From Ariolimax columbianus (lineage: Eukaryota; Mollusca; Gastropoda; Stylommatophora; Arionidae): a stretch of DNA of 64,000 nucleotides. A model generated the notes under the pieces. The model was not told the DNA's origin. It was given only the letters and a program-made list of their open reading frames with translations, and ran no database searches. Each line of letters opens with the position of its first letter. Position 1 is the stretch's first letter. Below, piece after piece: positions 32,290 through 42,505 of this stretch. Position numbers and translations under genes: made by a program. Where the stretch lies: NCBI GenBank assembly GCA_036924085.1, contig JAVGWX010000005.1:80368666-80432665 (forward strand), given 5' to 3'.

Positions 32290-33735
32290 TAAAACAACTA
32301 AAAGTGGAATGTGTTCCATGTAGGGAGCATAAAAAGTGGATACATAGATTTGTAGTTAAATGTAGAAGAGCTAAAATTAAAGCGTGGAACAAATATATAA
32401 AGGCAGGCAAATCAAAAGAAACACATTTAAAACATTTGGACAAGCAAAACATAGCCCAGAAAAGGAATGTAGCAGCACAATTAGACTTCGAAAAAAAACA
32501 ACTTACTAATAGGATCAAGATTCTCAGTAAAAGCTTCTTTTTTATGTTAGAAATAAACATAGAACGAAAGACTAAGTAGGCCCTCTCTCATAGATAGCAC
32601 ATATAAAATAATAAGAGAAATAGGGAGACAGCCAATCTACTAAATCAATACTTGGCACAGTCTACGGAAAAGAAGACTGCTCCAAGACCCTAGAGCCTAT
32701 AGATATTTTCAAATGTGAAATGGATATAGTGGGATTAAAATCAATTTGCATTTCGGAGGAAATAATTTTTTTTTTTTAATTGGATAGATTAAAAGTGGAT
32801 AAATGTCCAGGTCAAGATGGTATCCATCCCCAATTGTTATTTGAAATTAGAGACCAGCTAGTAAAACCATTAGCTATATTATGTTCTCAATCACTTGCAA
32901 AGGGGATTGTTGCAAGAGATTGGAAAGATGCAGGAGTGATCCCCTTATTCAAAAAGGGAAAAAAATTAGATCCTGCAAATTATACACTGGTGAGTTTAAC
33001 GAGCACAGTCTGTAAATTGTTAGAATCAATAATAAAATAAAACATTGTAATGCAGACAGATCTAATCAGAAATACTCAGCATGGGTTTATTAGAGGGAGA
33101 TCCTGCTTAACAAATCCATTGAAATTCATGGAGGAGGTTTCTAAAATGATAGATAGGGAAGCCAGTGAATGGTATTTATCTAGATTTTGTAAAGGCTTTT
33201 GACAAAGTACCTCATCGAAAATTATTTTAAAAGTCAAAATCACATGGAATATGTGGCGAAGTTGCCTAATGGATTGAAAGCTAGTTAACGAGAAGAAGGC
33301 AGAGAGTAGGCATAAATAAGGAGTACTCTGAGTGGTGTGAAGTAAAAAGTGAAGTGCCACGTAGCTCGGTTTTGGGACCAATAATGTTCTCGATATGTAT
33401 AAACGATTTGGACATTGATATAGGATCCATGATTTAAAAATTGGCGGACGGCACAAAACTCGATAAAAGTGTCTCAAGAGAGCACAGATACAGATTAACT
33501 AAAGAAAGGTCCAGATTAGATAATAGGAAATATTTTTTAGTCAGAGAGTGGTGAATGCTTGGCATACATTGCCCTAAGAGGTAGTGGAAGCAGAAACAGT
33601 TAATGCATTTAAGAATAGATTGGATGCGCATAACTTTTAGAGCAGGGTTATGCAAATGTAACTGGTTGTCTACAGACTTTGATGAGTCGTGTAAACCAGT
33701 ATAACAACGTTAAATAAAGTTAAGTTAAGTTGTAA
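32290..33735 (+). mobile_element. CR1-like LINE copy, 5' truncated, decayed
   Basis: It begins in the region after the endonuclease (ECVPCREHKKW, about 32310) and continues with LDRLKVDKCPGQDGIHPQLL (32780-32850), a WKDAGVIPLFKKGKK block, and further RT pieces broken by frameshifts and stops. The region between RT and tail is deleted near 33470. The 3' UTR (ggttgtctacagactttgat) and aagttaagtt tail end just before a run of 23 G at 33736-33758. Confidence 0.8.
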
Positions 33736-33758
33736 GGGGGGGGGGGGGGGGGGGGGGG
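33736..33758. repeat. Run of 23 G
   Basis: A pure G homopolymer immediately after the TTAAG tail of the CR1-like LINE. Confidence 0.9.
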
Positions 33759-33799
33759 AGGTAAGACAAGGGCATGTGCTGTCCAATGGCCTGTTTAAT

Positions 33800-34195
33800 A
33801 TACACATAAACAAATATCGGAGAAGAGTATTGAAGTCTTTGAAATGTTGGTCTTCAGAAGACTTGGACGAGTTTCTTTGAAAGGTAAGAAAACAAATAGT
33901 GAGGATGTGAAACAACTCAAAGTGAAGAAGATGCTTCTAAAAGAAATTAAAAGCAGATAAACAAAATATTTTGGTCGTGCCAAAAGACATGACAGGTTAT
34001 ATTGGAGGGAAGAATGGATGGCAAATGAGCTAGAGTGCGATAGATGTACAGATGGACAGACAACATCAAAATGTAGTCGTAACAGTCTGACGGAGCGTAC
34101 CGACCCACCACGGGACAGAGAAGCGGGAGATTCAGTACCGTCAACTTCCGATGCGGAGACGGCACTTGATGATAATGTGTGCCAACGCAACTACT
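33800..34195 (+). mobile_element. LINE 3' relic
   Basis: Shifting frames give VLKSLKCW-like and FEMLVFRRLGRVSLKGKKT, then VKQLKVKKMLLKEIKSR, TKYFGRAKRHD and SLTERTDPPRDREA. These are the C-terminal tail blocks of an RTE-like LINE. No intact frame. Confidence 0.6.
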
Positions 34196-34284
34196 AGATC
34201 ATATTTTATATTAATATCGCCGAATCCTTAAATATATAGACTGCAGGATTTCATCATATAATTTAATCTGTCCATTTGTATCGT

Positions 34285-34995
34285 TAGAGAAAACAATATT
34301 AGAAAGATAGATAAGGAAAGGGACCTAGGGGTTATAATAGATCATACAGGAAAGGTGAGTGAGCAAGTTAAGGTAGCAGTGAAAAAGGCAAATGCAATGT
34401 TAAGTATGATAAAAAGAAATATTAAACATAGGAGCAAGGAAGTGATCGTCAAACTGTATAAAGCTTTAGTTAGACCTAGATTGGAGTACTGTGTACAGGT
34501 GTGGAGTCCTTATCATAGAGGGGATATAAACATGCTGGAAAGAATACAAAAAAAGAGCGACAAAGATGATAGTGGGATTCCAGAATTACAGTTATGAGGA
34601 ACGACTCAGAAAAACCGGCCTACAGTGTCTCAAAGAGAGAAGAATTCACGGTGACTTAATACAGGTTTATAAGAGGATCAGAGGAATGGATAAATTAGAC
34701 TATAACAAGTTTTTTAAAATACAGCCACCCACAATAACACGAGGGTATAGCTACAAGCTGACTAAAAGAGAGGTCCAGATTAGATATTAGGAAATATTTT
34801 TTTAGTCAGAGAGTGGTGTCTGCTTGGAATGCATTGCCAGGGGAGATAGTGGAGGCAGGGACAGTTAATGCATTTAAGAATAAACCGGATGCGCATAGCT
34901 TTTAGAGCAAGGTGATGTAAATGTAACTGGTTGTATACAGACTCTGCAGGGTCTTCTAAACCAGTATAAAAACGTTAAGTTAAGTTAAGTTAGTT
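34285..34995 (+). mobile_element. CR1-like LINE 3' fragment
   Basis: It starts within RDLGVIIDHTGKVSEQ and continues through MLSMIKRNIKHRSKEV, LYKALVRPRLEYCVQVWSPY (34440-34510), a YSYEERLRKTGLQCLKERR frame, then the 3' UTR with ggttgtatacagactctgca and a ttaagttaagttaag tail. One frameshift lies near 34560. It supplies the region deleted from the 23.5 kb copy. Confidence 0.85.
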
Positions 34996-35009
34996 GTTAA
35001 GTTAGAAAT

Positions 35010-35560
35010 CATGAGGAAGTGCAATCTTCTTTGGTGCCATCAATGCATCCGTTGATATTTTCAATCCGTCCTTCTGTAGTGTTTCTTTAATTTCATCCAT
35101 CCATTAGTTCCTTGGTATTCGTCTCGCTCTTGAGTAGTGCTGTCTGTTGTAATAGACTTTAGTGGCTGGAAGATTTGGAGAGACTATTGTCACTTGACCA
35201 AACTATTTAATTCTTCATCTGTCTATATATATTATACATTGCGCTGTTCACATTTTTGGTCGTGGGATTTCTTCATTTCTCACTCTATCTTTTCTAGTGA
35301 ACCTGGCTGCTTTTCACAAGAATCTCATTTCACTTGTGATCCTTGGTTCTTGTGCTTTGGTTATGAACCATGTAAGACAATGATAACAGAGAGTTGGTAT
35401 GAATTTGCTGTTGACCATTTGTGGTTTTGTTTCATTAGAATGTTTAAATGTCTTAGTAATGGTGATAGCTGGTATGTTATCACATTTACGTTTTGATTCC
35501 TCATTTCTATCTCATTGTAAATTATTAAGTCGTCTGCAAACAACATGATATCTGAATTAT
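35010..35560 (-). mobile_element. LINE relic, RT end and tail
   Basis: On the minus strand MLFADDLIIYNEIEM (rc about 35500-35546) keeps the catalytic FADD. It is followed, after a deletion, by NVITYQLSPLLRHLNI, then IKWFGQVT and a SRARRIPRN segment. This is the same LINE type as 27560-28260. Internal deletion and stops make it inactive. Confidence 0.65.
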
Positions 35561-38084
35561 TTTATTTAATGAACGTATGCGCCTATGTCCTGAAAATGGA
35601 GTGAAATTTCTGTTCTGCTGACTTTCGATCCCTTGATTTTGCTGAGTTTATTTTCCTGAAGGACTTCTAAATCAGATAAAGAAATGCAGCAACCATCTAA
35701 GGACAAACAAGTTTTATCACTTTATGTCAGTAAATAAAGATTTAGTGTGCATTTGTATCTTTGAAATGATATTGTGAAAAAAGTCAGCAAGGAAAACTAT
35801 ATAAGTTGAGGTTACGTCACCATAATATATTATAACATAATTTTCTTATTTTAACATTTTGTTAATGTATTTCATGTACAAAATTGAATAGGCTATAAAA
35901 AAAGAACCAATGTGTCTTAACATAAAGAAAATTGGATAAATAGTGGTCCACATATATTGTGAATACATTTAAAAACAAAATATGTTTTGTAATATCTGAA
36001 CTGACCATAATATATCATTATATATTTGTACAGGTCTGAAGCTTCTAACACTAATCCTCGCTAACAATATCAATTTTTACACAACATATGTCAGTTTTAT
36101 CCTTTTTCATGAATCGATAAGCTCGAGTGCTTGTTCTGGTGGTAATCTTTGCTTACGATCCCTGGAAGCCATTTTTATCAAACAATTTTTGATGGAGCAA
36201 ATCGACTGATCAGCTAATTTCTTAAATTCAAATCTCTTTGTCTAAGAAAAAAGAAGCAAATGGCTCTTAAATTGTAAAGTTCATCAAAAGGAAAGGAAAT
36301 TTAAAATGTTGGATTGGTCTCAGCTTCGAAAATTGTTTTCTAAACTTTCCTAATAAACTCTAAGTGGCTTGTGTAAAAATGAGTCCAAAAATACGCCACC
36401 TGAAATGGCTCAGGAAGTCTATGAGTTAAGTTACATCCAAAAATTACGCTACAAAATACATACAAATCAAAATTATCCTTATCAAAAGTACGACATATAT
36501 TGTGAGAGAGTTTCACGTCAACCTAACACTATATAAAGTGAGACTATCTGTTAACTGCAAACTTAGCGAAAGGCGACTACAGCATCAATTAGTCACTCCG
36601 CCTTTCTAAATGGCAATTGTTCCCTTTCTTTCTGAGCTCAGCTCAATGGGCACCTTACTTATGGACGAACAGAGTCAGTCCTGTTCAGAGCTAAATGCAG
36701 GACGTACGGACACACAGTTGTATTGGCTAACACGTTGGGACTCACTGTTGTTGTTGTTCTGTATTTTGTTGTTTTCCAAATTACTCATATCTCAGGGCTT
36801 CGCTCTTGACGAATGCTCGTTTCTAGCGGGGTGCAGTTTAAAAGCACTGCTTACATCCTTGAGCGCAATGGAAAAAGGCGAACATGGGGACCTCTTCGGT
36901 GTAGTGCAATGCACGATTTATCTGCGAACTCAGCACTACAATGATGACAGTGTTAATCCCCACCTTGCTGGTTAAATTTGTTGCAATAGATGTTGTTTTC
37001 ATGTACACAACATGGATATTAGGTAGCAATTTGGTTAGAATGTTACAAATTACCTTGATGTTGTCTTTACACCTCACATCACGACCGTGCTGATGAAGGT
37101 GGACCGGGGTCTTCCAAGCGGCTGTACCATGCATGACTTCATCTGTGTGTCGCTCACTACTACGAAGATTACGTCCATCGCTCACCTTGTTTGCCGGCCT
37201 GCCATATAACAGACTATACAGGGAGAACTGTTTGGGAGTGAGGTGAGTGTTTTGACCAGTATATTGCACCTGACCCTGACTAACAAGTAACATGTCCGAT
37301 CCGTATGTTTTGCCTGACCATACGTTAGTCTCGTTTTCCTGTTGCTCAATATAGTTGCGTGTATAAATTACGTTGCTTTAAACTGCATAGCCGCTTTAGT
37401 TATATCAGAGTGCGATTCATCAGAAATAGTCAACATCTAGGCCTGAATTATTGTTCAGTGTTCAAAAGCACTGCGCCCTGACAATGCATGCACATCCAGC
37501 AGACTACAGGACTTATATTGAAATTGAAAACCGCACATAATCACAGCCAAACCAACCCTGGTTATTTTTGGCTCAAACCACATCGTCAACATCCGTCGTA
37601 CAAATAAAGATTTGATAACTACCTTATCAAAGTAGTGTTAGTAATTTTATAACTAAGCGATAATGTTTTTAATAAATCATTTCAACGCAATTTAGCAATA
37701 TCCAAACCAAAATGTGTTTATTACACTTATATCGGCAGTGGTTGGTATTGGATAATACTAATAATAGTGTTATCAACTGAGCCTTAACATTTAATTTAGT
37801 CTAACAATTAATTTGTGTATAAATTAGAAATTTGGAAGTCTAGTCGACTGTAGTCTACACAATATTGTTGTTTTTTCGAAGGTACTCATGCTTAGTTTAT
37901 TTAACTCTTGACAATGTTATGTTTCTTTGGTAGCGGGTTGCAGTGGTGTATCTTACAATTTTAGGCGTACTTGAGAAGGTGGACCTGGGTCCACCCGGCT
38001 ATTGTGCAAGCAGTAGTCTAAATCTACTATAGCCTACACGGCTACACTGGCTACAGTGTAGTGTGACCTCAGTAAACTTAGTTA
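35561..38084. other. AT-rich, largely empty region
   Basis: No recognisable gene. A 121-codon plus-strand frame (36610-36975) and a 151-codon minus-strand frame (36838-37293) overlap each other and show no known motif. The right end of the latter (37190-37290) overlaps a repeat also seen at 38195-38240, so it is probably repeat-derived. Confidence 0.45.
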
Positions 38085-38245
38085 AACAGTAAGTAAGTAA
38101 GCTCACCACTTGACTATAGCATAGGGATTGCAGGGTCGATCCCCTCCACGTTGGTCAGGCTGCTGTGAGTGTGACACAGCCTGATTAGAGGGTGTGAGGT
38201 GAGGGTTGTTATCAGTATGTTTCACTTGACCCTGACATGAGTTTT
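38085..38245 (+). mobile_element. SINE-like repeat, third type
   Basis: A B-box-like gggtcgatcccc lies at 38131-38142. The 3' part gtgaggtgagggttgtta, then gtatgtttcacttgaccctgac, recurs in diverged form at 37240-37283. A weak A-box precedes it. It is a probable tRNA-derived SINE. Confidence 0.45.
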
Positions 38246-38829
38246 TTTCTCCCATTGCAAATTGTCAGAAATCCTTTATTAGGAGAGTGTAGAAGAAAGT
38301 CAGGGAAACAATTATTTTAATTAAATTCACATATTTAATGTTATTGGAATACAGTAGTTTTTTTTTGGTGATTATTTCCTGAAAGTTTAAAATATAATTA
38401 TGGACATACAAAATAATCCCATGAAATCTATATTGAAGTTTTTCCATAAATTTGGTCTTCAATGTTGTTACAGAATATGATCACACCTCACAGATAATCA
38501 ATGCTCAGTGACTGCAGAGATATGAAACAGACTGCAGAAATTATATGTATAAAACAAGAAAAGGCTTCAAAGGTATTCAAAACAAGTTTCTCACAAATTA
38601 AAACTTAGTGATCATGTGTTAATAGCAATGTTATGTTATGTATACTCGTCACTGCTGTAATGGCATAAACAAACTCAGAAGAGAATAATTACCTTTGAAA
38701 TGTGAATATATAGAAGAATGAATCTGACACATCTCGTAAAAATAAAAGACAACAAATAAGGCAGTCTTGGAGAAATTTGGGGCACATTTGAGTAACTCAG
38801 TTAGGATGACATTTAGAATAACTTTAAAA
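38246..38829. other. AT-rich non-coding stretch
   Basis: No gene or repeat recognised. Confidence 0.4.
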
Positions 38830-39385
38830 TAGACCAGATCCACCAGACATTCTTCTTCTTCTTCTTCTTCATTCATTCTCAATCTCCCGCTACCAAACCC
38901 TGAAAGGGCTTAAGTAGCAGAATGTAGTCCAGAGAACGGAATGCGTTGTGTTGTAGTTTACAGCTTGACTGTGATATTTGCATCTTTCGGTCCAACACAT
39001 CCCACTTCAGCAAACATTTTTTGAGTACTGGGTTAGCATTCCCTCTTCGATCCCTTTTCCTTAGCCAGTCTGCCCTGCTGCAGCCTGTTATCCAGGATCA
39101 CCGCGTGGAGGTGAAGAAGGGTCTTGGCAGCTCTGGTTCGCTGGCCCTGAAGCTAGCAGTCAGCTATGGGTCGCTGACCACTGCAACTCATCCGCTGCTC
39201 AGTGTCTTGATCCCCACCAGACATTCAATTGTCAGAAGCAGAACTGCTAGATAATTACATGAAACAAAACAGAGATTAAATTAAGCTTCTGAGAGAAGGT
39301 AAAGTCAATGGCCCAGATAGTATCTCAGGAGAAGCAATCACAGCGGACATTGTCACTTAGATGGAGATATTATACTAGGGCAAGT
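38830..39385 (+). mobile_element. RTE-like LINE relic split by a SINE
   Basis: Left of 38852 the sequence reads agatccaccagacatt. Right of 39213 it continues with DIQLSEAELLDNYM-like and LLREGKVNGPDSISGEAIT. This is the same RT entry region as the relic at 4115-4260 (DPPDIQAAE...). The element between carries its own target duplication. Confidence 0.6.
38853..39213 (-). mobile_element. (GAA)n-tailed SINE-like element with target-site duplication
   Basis: A 361-bp element on the minus strand that ends with a (GAA)n tail (ttcttc, plus strand from 38852). It is flanked by the 13-bp repeat ccaccagacattc at 38840-38852 and 39214-39226. Its 3' half (tctggactacattctgctac and gggtttggtagcgggagatt) recurs at 41150, 53141 and 56125. 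No open frame and no clear Pol III boxes are seen. The tail is shared with the I-like LINE. This is the longest delimited copy. Confidence 0.75.
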
Positions 39386-39484
39386 TAGTAAGTAGGTGAC
39401 AAGAGGCTATTTTTTTAAAAACTAAATAAGACATGAACTTGAGAACCATTTATTATTGCACTTGCATGTCCTTTATTTCCACTA

Positions 39485-39710
39485 ATCCAGCAAATTATAG
39501 ACCAGTGAGTTTAACGAGCATAGTCTGTAAATTGTTAGTCAATCAAAGAAAACATTGAAATGCATTTAGACAAATTTAAGTCTAATCAAAAATAGTCAGC
39601 ATGGGTTTATTAAATCTATTAGAATTCATGGAGGAGGTTACGTAAATGATATGGGATCCATTATTGCAAAATTTGTTGATGACACAAAACTATAAGCAAT
39701 ACTGGAAAGA
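39485..39710 (+). mobile_element. CR1-like LINE RT fragment
   Basis: Contains the NYRPVSLTSIVCKLL segment at about 39488-39535, a QHGFI piece, and then KFVDDTKL near 39668 after an internal deletion. The catalytic box is KFVDD here. No tail. Confidence 0.7.
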
Positions 39711-39914
39711 AAGGTGGAGGAAAACATAGGTAAACAATGTTATAAGTGGAATGGACAGAGAAAAGTCTGTCAGATTGCACCACCAAGTTCAGAGAGAGAA
39801 GGCGCTGGAGATTTAACATTTATTTTAAATAAAATGATCATTATCAATGTCAGAATATTGTAGTTCAGATGATAATTTGTTTACATGTGCTTATGTTAGC
39901 TCAGTGTAATGTGT

Positions 39915-40175
39915 ACTTAGGGGTATCCGTGGCAAAGTGGTCAAGTCATTTGCCTCATGTTCAGACGGTCGGGGTTCGAATTCAAGCTGCGATGGTCGGT
40001 TCATGATGTGAATTTTTCAGGAGATCCTTGGGTTCATCGCTGCAGCAACGGAGTTCTGACTTTGTGTGATGTTCTCGGCAGGTGAGATATCCTTCTGCTG
40101 AGAGAGACTGAGCTATATGGGGAAACCCGAGGCAATGAAGTCGAACCTTCGGCTTTAACTTTAACCTTTAAGGTG
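39915..40175 (+). mobile_element. tRNA-derived SINE, family B
   Basis: The head has an A-box tggcaaagtgg (39931-39941) and a strong B-box ggggttcgaattc (39970-39982) at tRNA spacing. The body (about 40018-40140) includes gcaacggagttctgac and ends with a pyrimidine-rich aactttaaccttt. No other full copy is in the window. The head could be folded as a degraded tRNA. Confidence 0.75.
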
Positions 40176-40391
40176 TACTGACAAGAGAAATAGCATTGCC
40201 ATTTTAAATTGAAACAGACTCTATTCATGAATAGAATTATAAAACTGGAACTAGATTTGACAGTAAGTGTTCTTCTAACAACAAAATAACAAATATTATT
40301 TCAAATGAACATGTAATTAAGATAAAGATAATGCAAACAAATGCATGTATTATTCAAATATCTTCCTTGTTCCAATATGTCTTTTTACCAG
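40176..40391. other. Intergenic or intronic sequence upstream of zinc-finger exon A
   Basis: AT-rich sequence ending in the pyrimidine tract tgtctttttaccag, a good acceptor. I found no first exon with a start codon. Confidence 0.4.
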
Positions 40392-40457
40392 AGTGAAAAT
40401 GTTGAAAATAATACCCCAGATTTAAATAAAAGAGTAAAGTATGAAGATTATAATGAG
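40392..40457 (+). CDS. Zinc-finger gene, short internal exon A
   Basis: Sixty-six bases lie between a strong acceptor (tctttttaccag, ending 40391) and a consensus donor (gag|gtaagt, from 40458). Only one frame is free of stops, and it gives 22 residues starting SENVENNTP and ending VKYEDYNE. Start and end phases are both 0, so it joins exon B (41949, phase 0) without breaking the frame. The VKYE within it fits the psi-K-x-E SUMO-acceptor pattern, common in zinc-finger proteins. That is suggestive only. No start codon is present, so at least one exon lies further upstream. The evidence is the match of splice sites, open frame and phase, not homology. Confidence 0.6.
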
Positions 40458-41149
40458 GTAAGTGAATCATTTATTGTTCTTAGTTATTTATTTACGTTGC
40501 TACCATAATCATGTTACAGAATTCTCAAAAAATGCAATATTTTTTGTAGATTAGCTTTTTTATGTCTGTTTAAATAAGAAACTCATATATAGAGACAATA
40601 CTTACTTACTTTTCATATCCTTGGCACCACATCAAACATCATGTTTCCATTGTTCAGCCACATAGATTGCCTTGTCATTCCTACTTGAAATGTCATCCAT
40701 ATTACATGATTCCAGAAAGTTTGGGCAGAATATCAGGTGTCAGAGTCTTTTGTGTTGCTCCACAATTGCATGTCTCGTCATCCCTGCATCCCCATCTATT
40801 TAAATTCTTCCTGCATTGTGATACACCAGTTCAGAGTCTATTAAGTGACTTCCATATTGCTTAAGGCAATTGATGCAGCATTTTCTGAGACTAGTTTGTA
40901 TAAGCTGTTGACTCTAAGAAACTTCGTCTAGAAGTCAGTTTTGTGCACTGCACCTGGTGTCCAAAGATAGGGCATCTTGGGTCGTTTGCCTGTTTCTCAC
41001 ATTCAGTTTTTGATGTGACACTTCTTCGTGTCTCAGGCGGTTGTTACGACGATTATGGGTTATATTTTTTCAGTTTTACTTGGTTTTTTTGGCATAATGT
41101 AACTAACCGGTCAGTCTCATTTATTGTTGTATCAATCAGAGCTTTTCCA
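40458..41149 (+). other. Intron of the zinc-finger gene, left part
   Basis: No convincing exon inside. Open frames at 40667-40864 and 40943-41308 have no splice-flanked structure or known motif, and the latter overlaps a SINE. Confidence 0.45.
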
Positions 41150-41352
41150 AAATGGCGAGGTGTACTCAGCTACAGAGAAACACAGGACGAATGCTGCCAA
41201 AGACAGATGTGTCGGACCAAAAGGCAGTCAAGCTGTAAATTAGCGACACAGCGCACTCCGTTCTCTGGACTACATCCTACTACTTGCAAAGCCTTGTTCA
41301 AGGCTTAGTAGAGAGAAATTATTGAGAATGAATGCAGAAGAAGAAGAACAGG
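41150..41352 (+). mobile_element. (GAA)n-tailed SINE-like element
   Basis: Plus-strand copy: tgtcggaccaaaaggcagtc, then ccgttctctggactacatcc, and tgagaatgaatgcagaagaa as the tail. It is the same family as 38853-39213 (minus). It lies within the intron between exons A and B. Confidence 0.7.
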
Positions 41353-41948
41353 GAGAGTGCTTATCTTCAGAATATATCTGACTGTGCTATTAGTGTTGTG
41401 CCAGTCATTTTTCGAGTGATATTATTTCTCGCATATATCTTCCATTCTATTTCCTAACAGTGTATCATGTAGGACAGTGTACAATCCAACTTTGCATCCA
41501 GATATTTAGGAACCGTAGAGTGTTCTAGCTCATATCTTTGCCATTTGATCTGTGGTTTTTGCCTTTCTTTCTGAGGTGAAAAACACATATTTGGGACAAT
41601 GACATCTGAATATTAGAAATAGTCTGACTCATTAGACTTTACATACTGCTTGTGAAGAGGTGTATGTGCAGTGAGACTGCTTATATCATGCACCATTAGC
41701 AATGTGTTTCATACATTACATAGCTTGCCACAGCCCATAGAGTTTATTTTCCAGCAAAGTACTGCTGTAACCTAAGTGGTATTTGGTGTGGAAAGAACAG
41801 TATCACTGTCACCTTCTATGTCATAAAGGAGCATAAAGTAGGTTGTTCTTGGAGCTGGCAACCTCATTATGTAAAAAAAATTAGTGAGAATCCCCAGAGT
41901 GAAACTTCACAAATAATGAAATGAGTACATTGAGATACATTTTTTCAG
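41353..41948 (+). other. Intron of the zinc-finger gene, right part
   Basis: No gene or repeat recognised. Ends in the acceptor cattttttcag. Confidence 0.45.
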
Positions 41949-42072
41949 TCTAAACAGTATCTCAGATGCACAGAAGAGTTCAGCTCACAAGCTCAAGTAC
42001 TTAGAAACATGAATATAAAAATGTCAGGAAGAGAGATAGTGGCACAACTTATCATTTCTGAGGAAGATGAAG
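41949..42072 (+). CDS. Zinc-finger gene, internal exon B
   Basis: A 124-base exon lies between an excellent acceptor (tacattttttcag) and an aag|gtaata donor. Frame 0 is open throughout (41 codons plus one base), starting SKQYLRCTEEF and ending LIISEEDE. It enters in phase 0, matching exon A, and leaves in phase 1, exactly what exon C requires: the last G plus AA gives a Glu codon. The protein segment is hydrophilic and matches no domain I know. An autosome-like short exon before one long finger-bearing exon is a usual layout for C2H2 genes. Support is structural. Confidence 0.65.
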
Positions 42073-42491
42073 GTAATAATAGGAAAGGCAGAATATTGAT
42101 ATTCACAAAATTAAAGTATGAAGTATTTAAATCCTCCATACTCTTTTGTTCTCTATGGAGAAAAGGGATGCAGTTATCATGAGTTATCAATATATTCTCA
42201 CCATCTGTCTAGAATTTCATCTCTTTCTGTTAACATCTCTCTATATTTTGCTTGTACACAACCGATAAATGTGTTTGAGTGCTTACCAGATAATTTGTGT
42301 ATAATTTTATACATCTTGTTGGAGTTATATAAATGGTGTTGCTCTATAATTTTACACTGATTGTTGATGGTCAGTTGTCTTTAGCCATTTTGTATTTGAC
42401 ATTAAATTTCATCTTCTCCTCACCATCATTGCTTGAATCTCATCAGTCATCCATTCATTAATGTTGATGTGCTCTATTGCTGGGATTTTTT
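42073..42491 (+). other. Last intron of the zinc-finger gene, part before the LINE
   Basis: AT-rich and free of recognisable features. It ends at the target site atatagctgaatca (42492-42505). Confidence 0.5.
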
Positions 42492-42505
42492 ATATAGCTG
42501 AATCA

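Noticed and set aside
36838..37293. A 151-codon minus-strand frame as a possible gene
   Set aside because: It overlaps a dispersed repeat at its start, has no motif, and lacks splice or signal features.
39915..40000. A functional tRNA gene
   Set aside because: The A and B boxes fit, but the acceptor stem does not pair well and a non-tRNA body follows, so it is a SINE head.
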